This document shows positions 53,144 through 61,435 of a stretch of DNA of 64,000 nucleotides, piece after piece. Below the pieces are notes generated by a model, which was not told the origin of the DNA, did not search any database, and saw only the letters and a program-made list of their open reading frames with translations. The stretch's first letter is position 1. Each line of letters opens with the position of its first letter. The DNA is from Anaerolineae bacterium. GTDB taxonomy: Bacteria > Chloroflexota > Anaerolineae > Aggregatilineales > Phototrophicaceae. The translations under genes were made by a program, and so were the position numbers. The stretch is taken from positions 40,287 through 104,286 of the forward strand of contig JAJEBE010000056.1 of assembly GCA_022822545.1 (NCBI GenBank), given 5' to 3'.

Positions 53144-54424
53144 ATGTCTGACAGTTCACTTGAATCCAACATCAACGTTTACTCGCGTCCCACCGAGTTG
53201 CGCATCACCGACCTGCGCATCGTCAATCTCAGAGCGCTGCCTTTCGATGTCAGTCTGCTGCGCATCGATACCAACCAGGGCATCAGCGGCTACGGCGAGG
53301 TTCGCGATGGCGCCAGCCCGACTTACGCTCTCCTGCTCAAATCGCGGCTGATCGGCGAGAACCCCTGCAATATCGACAAGATCTTCCGGCTGATCAAGCA
53401 ATTCGGCTATCACGGCCGGCAAGGCGGCGGCGTCTGCGGCGTTGAAATGGCCCTATTTGATCTGGCCGGCAAAGCTTATGGCGTACCCGCCTACCAATTG
53501 GCCGGCGGCAAGTTCCGCGACAAGGTGCTGATTTATTGCGATACCGACTCCGTCCCTGACGGCCGGGAGATGGGCGAACGGCTCAAGCGCCGCATGGACG
53601 ATGGCTTCAAGTTTCTCAAGATGGATATCGGCATCGGCTTGCTCAAAGGCATCGACGGCGCCATCTCCGCGCCGCCGCAAGGGAATTTCGCGCGGCACAT
53701 CATGCACCCGCTGCGCGGCATTCAACTCACCGAACTCGGCATTGAGGCTCTGGTCGAATACGTCGGGCAGGTCCGCGACATCATCGGCTACGAGATTCCG
53801 CTGGCGGCCGATCACTTCGGCTATATCAATGTCGAATCCTGCATCCGCCTCGGGCAAGCGCTGGACCAATTCAGCCTGGCCTGGTACGAAGACATGATCC
53901 CCTGGCAGTTGACCGAGCAGTGGCTGCGCCTCAAAGGTTCGGTGCTGACGCCCGTCTGCACCGGGGAGGACATCTACCTCAAGGAAGGCTTCATGCCCTT
54001 GCTGGAAGTGGAAGCGGTCTCGGTGATTCACCCTGACCTCGCGACCTCGGGCGGCATCATGGAGACCAAAAAGATCGGCGACCTGGCGCAAGATTACGGC
54101 ATCCCGATGGCCATGCACTTCGCCGGCTCGCCGGTGTCATACCTGGCGAATGTCCACTGCGCCGCCGCGACCGAGAATTTCTATGTGCTGGAGCATCATT
54201 CGGTCGACTTGCCCTGGTGGGAGGACCTCATTGATGGCATTGACAAGCCGCTAGTGGTTGACGGCTACGCGCTCGTGCCGGAAGCGCCGGGCTTGGGCTT
54301 CGGCGAACTCAACGAAGCGGCGATCCGCGAGCGCATGGATAGGCGGGCTGGGCGGGATGCCGGTTACTTTGAGCCGACCGATGTCTGGAACGATGAGACG
54401 TCCTGGGATCACTTGTGGAGTTGA
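53144..54424 (+). CDS. Enolase-superfamily enzyme, ManD-like group
   Basis: A 426-residue TIM-barrel acid-sugar enzyme. Lys159 and Asp161 (FLKMDIG) occupy the catalytic K-x-D positions seen in mannonate dehydratase-type members. Metal ligands are Asp223 (AADHFGY), Glu249 (WYEDMIP) and Glu275 (CTGEDIYL), with His325 in MAMHFAGS. Close to the glucarate dehydratase gene, which follows 2 bp later, so the two probably act in acid-sugar dehydration. Exact substrate unknown. Confidence 0.85.
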   Translation: MSDSSLESNINVYSRPTELRITDLRIVNLRALPFDVSLLRIDTNQGISGYGEVRDGASPTYALLLKSRLIGENPCNIDKIFRLIKQFGYHGRQGGGVCGVEMALFDLAGKAYGVPAYQLAGGKFRDKVLIYCDTDSVPDGREMGERLKRRMDDGFKFLKMDIGIGLLKGIDGAISAPPQGNFARHIMHPLRGIQLTELGIEALVEYVGQVRDIIGYEIPLAADHFGYINVESCIRLGQALDQFSLAWYEDMIPWQLTEQWLRLKGSVLTPVCTGEDIYLKEGFMPLLEVEAVSVIHPDLATSGGIMETKKIGDLAQDYGIPMAMHFAGSPVSYLANVHCAAATENFYVLEHHSVDLPWWEDLIDGIDKPLVVDGYALVPEAPGLGFGELNEAAIRERMDRRAGRDAGYFEPTDVWNDETSWDHLWS

Positions 54425-54426
54425 CC

Positions 54427-55704
54427 ATGCGCATCAGCGACATCCACATCAGCCCGGTCGCCGTGCCTGATCCGCCCCTGCTCAACGCGGCCGGCCTGCA
54501 CGCGCCCTACGCCCTGCGCCTCATCATCGAGATCGTCAGCGCCGACGGCCTCTCCGGCTGGGGCGAGATCCCGGGCAGCGAAGCGACTCGGGCCGCTCTG
54601 CATCTTGCCGCCGAGCGCATCATCGGTATGGATCCTTGGCAACTCAACAGGATCGCAGCCACGCTGGAATCCCTCGCCAACCCGGACGAGCGCGGCGCGA
54701 CCCCCTGGGATCAGCGGACCTGGGTGCATGTGCAAAGCGCCATCGAAGTCGCTTGTTACGACCTCATGGGAAAGTCCGTCGGTCGGCCGGTCGTTGATCT
54801 GCTCGGCGGCGCGGTTCGAGAGCGTGTGCCTTTCGCCGCTTACCTCTTCTATAAACACGAGGGCGCCGGCGGCGAATTTGGCTTCGGGCGGGACGAGAGC
54901 GTGAGCGGCTGGTTCGGCGCGCGTCAGGAGGCGGCCCTCGATCCCGAGGGCATCGTGGCGCAAGCGCGGGCGATGATCGCGCATTACGGCTTCAAATCCA
55001 TCAAGCTCAAGGGCGGGGCCTTCGAGCCGCAGGTCGAGGTGGAATCGATCCTGGCGTTGCGCGAGGCTTTCGGACCGGATGTGCCGCTGCGCCTCGATCC
55101 CAATGCCATCTGGCGTGTCGACAGCGCCATTCAGGCTGGCAAACAACTTGAAGGCGTACTGGAATATTACGAAGACCCGGTTCGCGGGCAGGCAAACATG
55201 GCGACCGTCGCTCGTGCTGTCGATATTCCGCTGGCGACCAATATGTGCACGACAGCCTTCGCCGATCTGCCCGGCAGCATCGCCCATCAATCGGAAGCGA
55301 TCATCCTCTCCGATCATCACTTCTGGGGCGGCTTCCGCGCCTCGCTGGATCTGGCGCGCTTCTGCGCCGTTTTCGGGCGGGGCATGTCCATGCACTCCAA
55401 CAGTCACCTCGGCATCTCCCTGGCGGCGATGGCGCAGTTGGCGGCGGCTGTGCCCAACTTGACCTACGACTGCGATACGCATTATCCCTGGCAAGACGGT
55501 TATGACCTGCTGGTGGAGCCGCTGCCATTCGAGGACGGCGCTGTGGGGCTGCCGTCGGCGCCCGGCTTGGGCATCGAAGTCGACCGGGACAAGCTGGCGG
55601 CGCTGCGGCGAAACTATCTCGCTTGCGGCTTGACCGAGCGGGACGATGAAATCGAAATGCAAAAGGTCCAACCCGGCTGGACCTTCCAGTCCACTCGCTG
55701 GTAG
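54427..55704 (+). CDS. gudD: Glucarate dehydratase (enolase superfamily)
   Basis: A 425-residue enzyme with the full glucarate dehydratase pattern: Lys193 and Lys195 (SIKLKGGAFEP), Asp224 and Asn226 (LDPNAIW), Glu249 (YEDPV), Asn272 (ATNMCTTAF), Asp296 (SDHHFWGG) and His323 in SMHSNSHLGIS. It converts D-glucarate (or L-idarate) to 5-keto-4-deoxyglucarate. GGAG precedes the ATG at 54427; an upstream ATG would add four residues. The following DapA-family gene suits the next step. Confidence 0.85.
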   Translation: MRISDIHISPVAVPDPPLLNAAGLHAPYALRLIIEIVSADGLSGWGEIPGSEATRAALHLAAERIIGMDPWQLNRIAATLESLANPDERGATPWDQRTWVHVQSAIEVACYDLMGKSVGRPVVDLLGGAVRERVPFAAYLFYKHEGAGGEFGFGRDESVSGWFGARQEAALDPEGIVAQARAMIAHYGFKSIKLKGGAFEPQVEVESILALREAFGPDVPLRLDPNAIWRVDSAIQAGKQLEGVLEYYEDPVRGQANMATVARAVDIPLATNMCTTAFADLPGSIAHQSEAIILSDHHFWGGFRASLDLARFCAVFGRGMSMHSNSHLGISLAAMAQLAAAVPNLTYDCDTHYPWQDGYDLLVEPLPFEDGAVGLPSAPGLGIEVDRDKLAALRRNYLACGLTERDDEIEMQKVQPGWTFQSTRW

Positions 55705-55715
55705 AGGCGGAAAAT

Positions 55716-56657
55716 ATGTTTATTGAAACACCGGCACTCCTCGACGCGCTCAACACCGTCATCAGCATCCCGCTCGTTCCCTACGCCGGGCGCGAAATCG
55801 ACTTTGATGGACACGCCAAGAATATCGACTACTTGATGCGCCACAACAGCTTGAGCGGCGGACGCCCCCGCGTCATCTCCATCGCCGGCACCAGCCTCAT
55901 CCACCATATCGGCTACCGCGATCAGGTCAAGCTGCTCGATATCGCCGGGCAGCGCATGAACGGGCAGGGCGTTCTGATGGCGGCGGTTGCGCCGAACCCG
56001 CTGCCGGCCGCCGCTGATCTCATCGCGCAGTTGGCCGCGCTGCCACGCCCGCCCGATGTCAGCCTGATCATGCCCCTGGGCGGCACCTACGGACCCGATG
56101 GCCTCTATGAAACACTCATGGCATTTGCCGAGGAGCAGGCGCGGCGGCACGGGGCGCGCTTCCTCTATTATTATCGGCGACCGCGGGACCGCGACATGAT
56201 CATCCGGTTGATACAGGATTCGCCGCACTTCATCGGCGTCAAGATCGGCACGAATGAAGATGATGTGCCGCCTTTTGTCGATGCGCTTGACGAGAGGAAG
56301 ATCGTCATCTGGGGCATCGGCGATCGCTCAACCGCCGCCGCCGAGATGGGCGCGCGCGGTCATACCTCCGGCATCAATATCGTGGTGGCGCGGGCCTCGG
56401 ACGAGATCAACAACGCGCAGCGCCGGCGGGACTACGAAGCGGCGCGGCAGATCGAAAATGAAATTTCGCCGCTGGAGGACATTCGTTTCATGAAGGAACG
56501 GGCCTACAATTATTCGGCGGTCATGGAGGCGATCAACTGCGCCGGCTTTGATGATGTGGCCGGTGGCAGCGGGGGACCCTTCAATCCGCCCGTGCCGCCG
56601 CGCATCGCCCGCGAAATCACGCGCATCATGGCGTCTCTGGAGCATTATCATTATTAG
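55716..56657 (+). CDS. Dihydrodipicolinate synthase family enzyme, probable keto-deoxyglucarate dehydratase type
   Basis: A 313-residue class I aldolase-fold enzyme. The Schiff-base lysine is Lys176 (FIGVKIGTNE), with the conserved tyrosine cluster YYYRRP at 151-156. Family members include 5-dehydro-4-deoxyglucarate dehydratase, N-acetylneuraminate lyase and DapA. Directly after glucarate dehydratase, the first is the most likely, giving 2-oxoglutarate semialdehyde and CO2. AGG precedes the ATG. Confidence 0.8.
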   Translation: MFIETPALLDALNTVISIPLVPYAGREIDFDGHAKNIDYLMRHNSLSGGRPRVISIAGTSLIHHIGYRDQVKLLDIAGQRMNGQGVLMAAVAPNPLPAAADLIAQLAALPRPPDVSLIMPLGGTYGPDGLYETLMAFAEEQARRHGARFLYYYRRPRDRDMIIRLIQDSPHFIGVKIGTNEDDVPPFVDALDERKIVIWGIGDRSTAAAEMGARGHTSGINIVVARASDEINNAQRRRDYEAARQIENEISPLEDIRFMKERAYNYSAVMEAINCAGFDDVAGGSGGPFNPPVPPRIAREITRIMASLEHYHY

Positions 56658-56660
56658 GGA

Positions 56661-56819
56661 ACCACAGAGAACATAGAAGTAAATTCAAGTTAGTCATGCG
56701 AAAAGTGAAGTGCGGCGGGTATTGCAGGCGGGCGACTCACAGAGTCGCCCCTACAATAATTTCGATTGTTTTGCCCATCTCTTTACTTTGTTGGAATTAC
56801 TTTTGTGTCCTCTGCGGGT
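56661..56819 (+). repeat. Composite MITE-like element with family B arms and a family A hairpin inside
   Basis: ACCACAGAGAACATAGAAG at the left and CTTTTGTGTCCTCTGCGGGT at the right are imperfect inverted arms. Inside, 56687-56790 matches 6077-6178 for about 100 bp, and GGGCGACTC ACA GAGTCGCCC then CTACA lies at 56730-56755. The whole is about 159 bp. It is the best-preserved example in the window. Confidence 0.75.
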
Positions 56820-56840
56820 AAAGAAAACCAGGAGAACGAG

Positions 56841-58004
56841 ATGAAAATCACGGATGTACAAGCTTGTGTCATCGGCCGGCAAGAACCTGACAGCGGCGGC
56901 AGCGTCTGGACCTTCGTGCGTGTCTACACCGACGAAGGCATCACCGGCACCGGCGAATGCAACTCCGGCGGGCCCGGCTTCTCCGGCTTCGCCACCAAAG
57001 CCGCCATCCTGGCCTTGCGCGACCTGCTCATCGGCGAAGACCCATTCAACATCAACCTCATCTACGAGAAGCTGCGCCGGGCCGGGCGCTACGGCGGCGC
57101 TAGCAATGCGCCTCTAATCTTCGCCCTCACCGGCATCGATAACGCGCTGCATGACATCGTCGGCAAGGCGCTAGGCGTCCCGGTCTACAAGCTGCTTGGC
57201 GGCAAGTTCCGCGACCAGATCCGCTTGTATGCCGATTGTCATTTTGGCGAGGAAGACAGCCCGGCTACCTTCGGCGATAAGGCGCTCGAAGCGGTGGCTG
57301 AGGGCTATGGCGCCGTCAAATTCGATGTCGATTACACCGGGCGCGGCAAGCTCGATGTCTATAATTGGACCGTCGGGGCTCAGGAGATGACCCACATCAT
57401 CAGCTTGGTCGAAGGCGTCCGCGAAGCTATCGGCTTTGAAATTGACCTGGCGGTTGATTGCCACGGGCACTTCGACCTGCCTTCCGCGATTACATTGGCG
57501 CGCGCGCTCGAGCCCCTGCGCCTGCTTTGGCTGGAGGAGCCGGTGCCCGCCGAAAATGTCGATGCCCTGGCCCAAGTCCGCGCCGCGACTTCCACCGTTA
57601 TCTGCACCGGCGAGAACCAATACACCCGCTTTGAATTTCTGGAGCTCTTCACCAAAGGCGCTTGCGATGTGATCATGCCCGATCTGGCGAAGGCGGGTGG
57701 CATCGCCGAGGGGGTACGCATCGCCGACCTGGCCGACGCGCACTACATCCCTATCGCGCCGCATAATGTTTCATCTCCGTTAGGCATGATGGCCGCTTGC
57801 CACGTCCTGGCTGCCGTGCCCAACTTCCTCTTCCTCGAGTTCCACGCCCGCTCGATTCCTTGGTGGAGCGAGCTCTGCGATGGTGACAAACCCTTCGTGA
57901 AAGACGGTTTCATGACGGTTTCCGAGGCGCCCGGCATCGGCGTCGAACTCAATGACGATGCCGCGAGGTCGTTGCTATGGAATGGGGATACGTATTTTGA
58001 TTAG
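56841..58004 (+). CDS. Enolase-superfamily enzyme, galactonate dehydratase-like
   Basis: A 387-residue acid-sugar dehydratase. Lys160/Asp162 (AVKFDVD), Asp206 and His208 (AVDCHGHFD), Glu232 (LEEPVPA), Glu258 (CTGENQY) and His308 (IAPHNVSSPLG) match the metal and base positions of galactonate/gluconate-type dehydratases. It begins MKITDVQACVIGRQEPDSG with AGGAG upstream of the ATG at 56841. The exact sugar acid is not determined. It completes a set of acid-sugar genes at 53144-58004. Confidence 0.83.
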   Translation: MKITDVQACVIGRQEPDSGGSVWTFVRVYTDEGITGTGECNSGGPGFSGFATKAAILALRDLLIGEDPFNINLIYEKLRRAGRYGGASNAPLIFALTGIDNALHDIVGKALGVPVYKLLGGKFRDQIRLYADCHFGEEDSPATFGDKALEAVAEGYGAVKFDVDYTGRGKLDVYNWTVGAQEMTHIISLVEGVREAIGFEIDLAVDCHGHFDLPSAITLARALEPLRLLWLEEPVPAENVDALAQVRAATSTVICTGENQYTRFEFLELFTKGACDVIMPDLAKAGGIAEGVRIADLADAHYIPIAPHNVSSPLGMMAACHVLAAVPNFLFLEFHARSIPWWSELCDGDKPFVKDGFMTVSEAPGIGVELNDDAARSLLWNGDTYFD

Positions 58005-58059
58005 GGTTAGAATTATGCTAACATAGGTGAATGCCAGAAACGTTAGCGAAGGACAAGGC

Positions 58060-58314
58060 ATGGTTGCTCAAACGGATTACAGTCAACGCATCGCAGCGCT
58101 TGAGTCAGAACGAAAACACATGGCAACAAAAGCGGACATCGGAGACTTGCGCACAGACTTGGAGAGACTGCGTACAGACTTTGTCGCTTTTCAAGCTGAA
58201 GTCAAAGCTGAATTGAAGACCATGCGCTGGTTTATCAGTTTAGGTGTGCCGGCGAGCATCGCTGTCACAGGAATTATCGTCGGCATCATCGTCCAATTGA
58301 TCAATCAAGGCTGA
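58060..58314 (+). CDS. Small membrane protein with a coiled coil and one hydrophobic segment
   Basis: An 84-residue protein. Residues 5-55 are heptad-like (YSQRIAALESERKHM, DIGDLRTDLERLRTDFVAFQ) and 58-80 form a membrane segment (ISLGVPASIAVTGIIVGIIV). It resembles small coiled-coil/TM proteins of Chloroflexota and Cyanobacteria of unknown role. AGGA precedes ATG 58060; a GTG at 58027 is less likely. Its end overlaps the convergent oxidoreductase gene by 14 bp. Confidence 0.6.
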   Translation: MVAQTDYSQRIAALESERKHMATKADIGDLRTDLERLRTDFVAFQAEVKAELKTMRWFISLGVPASIAVTGIIVGIIVQLINQG

Positions 58315-59320
58315 CCGGCTGCCCGCTGTCACAAGCGCGCACGATACCAAATACCAGTTCCATCGTCTTGATATTGTCCTGCGCTGATGTTCCCGTCCGC
58401 GCCCCTTGCGCGACAGCTTCATAGAACTCATGCAGCAGATAATCCTGCGCGGCGCGCTCCATCGGGGCAAGCGACACTTCGCGCCGCTCTTCATGCACAT
58501 TCACCAGCGCGCCCGGTCCTTCGCCGACGCGCAGCAGCTTCTGCACGGTCACCCGGTCGTCCTCGGCCAGCAGCACGCCGCGCTCGCATTCAAAGCGCCA
58601 ATTCGCATTCCAGGTGGTCTCCAGCGCCTGCGAACACCAGGAGCCGGTATAGCTCGCCTGGGCGCCGCTGGCGAAACCGATCTGAACGGCGGCGCTGGCG
58701 TCGCCCGCATACCAGCTCCAGGGCGGGTTCCAACTGCGCGCGCTAATTGTCACCGCGTCGCTGCCCAGGAAATAACGCATCGCATCGAATTGGTGGATGG
58801 CCATATCGACGATCAGCGGCTGCGCCATCTCTTCGCGGAAGCCGCCGAAATGCGGTCCCTTGTAGAAGGCGACGTCAACGGCCGCGACCGCGCCAAGCTC
58901 GCCGCTATCGAGCAGGCTTTTGATCGTTTGCGAAAATGGCAGATAACGATAATTCTGCGCCACGCTGCAAAGCGCGCCGGTGTCTTCCGCCGCCGCCGCT
59001 ATCGCCCGGGCGTCTTCCAAGGTATGCGCCAAGGGCTTTTCTTGCAGCACGGGCAAACCGGCTTCCAAAGCGTATACCGTCAGGTCGCGATGGAATTGGG
59101 GCGGCGTCACATTGATGACGGCATCGGCTTTGACCGCTGCCAAGGCTTGGGGAAGCGTCGGGAAGATCAGGGCGGGATCAAGCCCGTAGGCTTCGGCTTG
59201 GCGGCGGGCGATATCGTCATTGATCTCGACGAAGCCGGCAAAGTCGACGTCTTCGGATTTCCGCACCGCGCTGAGCCAGGCGTTGCCCATCCCGCCGATG
59301 CCCACTTGCACCACTTTCAT
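58301..59320 (-). CDS. Gfo/Idh/MocA family oxidoreductase
   Basis: A 339-residue oxidoreductase with the nucleotide motif QVGIGGMGNAWLSAV, VINVTPPQFHRDL and the EKP motif LQEKPLAH near 91-98. A second-domain substrate site lies at MAIHQFDAMRYFLG. It probably acts on the sugar or inositol brought in by the ribose-type importer just upstream on the same strand. GTAGAAAA precedes the ATG. Confidence 0.88.
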   Translation of the reverse strand: MKVVQVGIGGMGNAWLSAVRKSEDVDFAGFVEINDDIARRQAEAYGLDPALIFPTLPQALAAVKADAVINVTPPQFHRDLTVYALEAGLPVLQEKPLAHTLEDARAIAAAAEDTGALCSVAQNYRYLPFSQTIKSLLDSGELGAVAAVDVAFYKGPHFGGFREEMAQPLIVDMAIHQFDAMRYFLGSDAVTISARSWNPPWSWYAGDASAAVQIGFASGAQASYTGSWCSQALETTWNANWRFECERGVLLAEDDRVTVQKLLRVGEGPGALVNVHEERREVSLAPMERAAQDYLLHEFYEAVAQGARTGTSAQDNIKTMELVFGIVRACDSGQPVSLD

Positions 59321-59493
59321 TTTTCTACCCCATCTTCGTCCCCTCCCGCCATCTCTATGGCGAGCATCCCAAATCGTTGGGGAAGGGTGACTCTACAATG
59401 AATATTGGTCCAAAATCTCCGGATGCACACTCAAATGTGCAAATATTATTATTGACGCTGATGTCTCTTGCGAATGCCTCGGGGGCGACGCGC

Positions 59494-60522
59494 CTAGCGC
59501 ACTCGCCCACCGTTAAAGCGCTGGAAAATCAAAGACAGGATGATAATCAAGCCGTAGAAGAATTGGGTGAAGAAGCCGGTCAGCCCGGCCGCGATAACGC
59601 CGGTTTCGATGAAGGCGACGATGGTGGTGCCGATGGCGCCGCCGAAGACCGTGCCGATGCCGCCCCAGGTTGGAGTCCCGCCGACGAAGAGACCGGCCAA
59701 TACCGGTAGCAGCAGGCCATCGCCGGTGGTGGGCCACCAGACGAAATTGATCATCACCGAAAAAACTCCCGCCAGCGCCGCGCCGATACCGGTGAAGATG
59801 AAGACCATTATGCGCGTGCGGTCGACGTCAATGCCCATCTCGGCGGCGCTCTCCGGGTTATCGCCGACGCAATGCACGCGCGCGCCGAAGCTGTGCCGGT
59901 TATAGAGGAAGACGCCAAGGGCGGTGAAGGCCAGCGCCCAAAGCATCTGATTGGGGATGCCTTGATTGCCGACAATATGGATTGTATCGTCGGTCATTAG
60001 AGTATGTATGAGTGTGCCGCGCACCTCAGGAATAGCAATGGAGAAGCCCTCAACGAGGATATTGATGAAGCCGCGCAAGAAAAAATTCATGCCGAGCGTA
60101 GCGACAAGGGCTGAAAGGCCAATACGCACCACGAGTATCCCGTTGAGGAGGCCGAGGAATGCGCCGACAAGCAGCGCTGCCGCGATGCCCAGCAGCGGGT
60201 CGCCGCCTTGATCGACGATCGATACAAAGGCATAAGAAGCCAGTCCGACGACCGATGGGAATGACAAATCGATCTCGCCGGCCGTCACGACGAATACCAG
60301 CGGCACCACCAGGAATATCGAAACCGGCAGCGCGATCATCACCGAGCGGTAGGTCTTGAATTGAGAGAAAACCTCGGGATTCGCCATAGTGAAGCCGATG
60401 AGCATGACGACGAGGAAGAGGGTGGACGTGATCGCCCGCCGGTTGTTGCGCGTCCACTTTATCAGTCCGCTAGCTTCTTCCCGCGCGATCTGCTGTTGCG
60501 CGCCTGTCCCGCTTCCAATCAT
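59494..60522 (-). CDS. Ribose-type ABC transporter permease
   Basis: A 342-residue permease of the RbsC/XylH family. Early segments are STLFLVVMLIGFTMANPE and IFLVVPLVFVVTAGEIDLSF. It contains the cytoplasmic-loop motif AEMGIDVDRTRIMVFIFTGI, typical of RbsC, and ends FQRFNGGRVR. AGGAG precedes the ATG. It lies 16 bp after the ATPase gene, and the binding protein is first in the operon. Confidence 0.92.
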   Translation of the reverse strand: MIGSGTGAQQQIAREEASGLIKWTRNNRRAITSTLFLVVMLIGFTMANPEVFSQFKTYRSVMIALPVSIFLVVPLVFVVTAGEIDLSFPSVVGLASYAFVSIVDQGGDPLLGIAAALLVGAFLGLLNGILVVRIGLSALVATLGMNFFLRGFINILVEGFSIAIPEVRGTLIHTLMTDDTIHIVGNQGIPNQMLWALAFTALGVFLYNRHSFGARVHCVGDNPESAAEMGIDVDRTRIMVFIFTGIGAALAGVFSVMINFVWWPTTGDGLLLPVLAGLFVGGTPTWGGIGTVFGGAIGTTIVAFIETGVIAAGLTGFFTQFFYGLIIILSLIFQRFNGGRVR

Positions 60523-60538
60523 GTATGATATCTCCTGG

Positions 60539-61315
60539 CTAAGCGGGCGACGCCTCAGTCGCGTGGCCCAATTCGGCGATCTCCTGCATGTGCTTGATGA
60601 GGACCTCGGCCGCTGGAATATTGGCTCTGTCTTCGGTCATGACGACTTTGCCGCGATCCAATACCACAAAGCGGTCGGCAACATCAAATACATGGTAGAT
60701 ATTATGTCCGATAAAAATGATGGAACGGCCGCGGGCCCGGACGTTTTCGATGAAGCCGAATACTTTTGCCGTTTCAATTAACGAGAGCGCGGTCGTCGGC
60801 TCGTCCAGGACGATGAGATCGGCATCGAAATAGAGCGCGCGCGCGATCGCCACGCCTTGCCGCTCGCCGCCGGAAAGCGTCGCCACCGGCGAATCCGGAT
60901 CGAAGACTTTGGAGGTGAAGCCGATCTCGCGCATGAGACGATTGGCTTCTTCATATTGCGTCTTGACCTTGATGACGCCGAAGCGATTCTTGATTTCGCG
61001 TCCCATAAAGATGTTGCGCGTGATGGTCTGCTGGGGGGCGAGGGCGCGGTCTTGATAGACCGTCTCGATGCCGGCGTCGCGGGATTTGGCCGCGTTCCAA
61101 TTGCGGACTTCGCGGCCGCGCACGATGATTTGCCCGCTATCCGGCTGATGCACGCCGGAGAGGATCTTGATCAGAGTGGATTTGCCGGCGCCGTTATCGC
61201 CGATCAAGCCGACCACTTCGCCCGGCCGCACGCCAAAGCTGATGCCATCCACCGCGTTGACGTTGCCGAAGGATTTGGTGACGTTGCGCAATTCAATGAT
61301 GTAATCGTTTTTCAT
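60539..61315 (-). CDS. ABC transporter ATP-binding protein, single-domain ribose type
   Basis: A 258-residue ATPase with Walker A GDNGAGKST, signature LSGGERQGVAIARAL, Walker B LIVLDEPTTALS and switch FIGHNIYHVF. It is half the size of RbsA, as in other transporters whose ATPases homodimerise. AAGAGAA precedes the ATG at 61315; an in-frame ATG 14 codons earlier lies outside the family alignment. It shares an operon with the binding protein upstream and the permease downstream. Confidence 0.91.
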   Translation of the reverse strand: MKNDYIIELRNVTKSFGNVNAVDGISFGVRPGEVVGLIGDNGAGKSTLIKILSGVHQPDSGQIIVRGREVRNWNAAKSRDAGIETVYQDRALAPQQTITRNIFMGREIKNRFGVIKVKTQYEEANRLMREIGFTSKVFDPDSPVATLSGGERQGVAIARALYFDADLIVLDEPTTALSLIETAKVFGFIENVRARGRSIIFIGHNIYHVFDVADRFVVLDRGKVVMTEDRANIPAAEVLIKHMQEIAELGHATEASPA

Positions 61316-61342
61316 TTCTCTTAAGCTCGCGTGAAGGGCAAT

Positions 61343-61416
61343 GGTAGGGGCGACCAACCCGGCCGCCCGCGATTGACGTTGAATCCTGGCGGGCGACCCA
61401 ATGAGCCGCCCCTACA
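61343..61416. repeat. Two family A hairpins facing each other
   Basis: GTAGG then GGGCGACCA ACC CGGCCGCCC at 61348-61368 and GGGCGACCC AAT GAGCCGCCC then CTACA at 61391-61411. The pair has the same head-to-head layout as at 29341-29412. These copies are more mismatched. They lie between the binding protein and the ATPase genes. Confidence 0.7.
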
Positions 61417-61435
61417 TTTACTACCAACAGCTGGA

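Noticed and set aside
560..61416. Family A hairpins considered as intrinsic terminators
   Set aside because: They are followed by CTACA rather than a T-tract and occur in both orientations irrespective of gene ends; a real T-tract terminator in the window (18651-18683) looks different.
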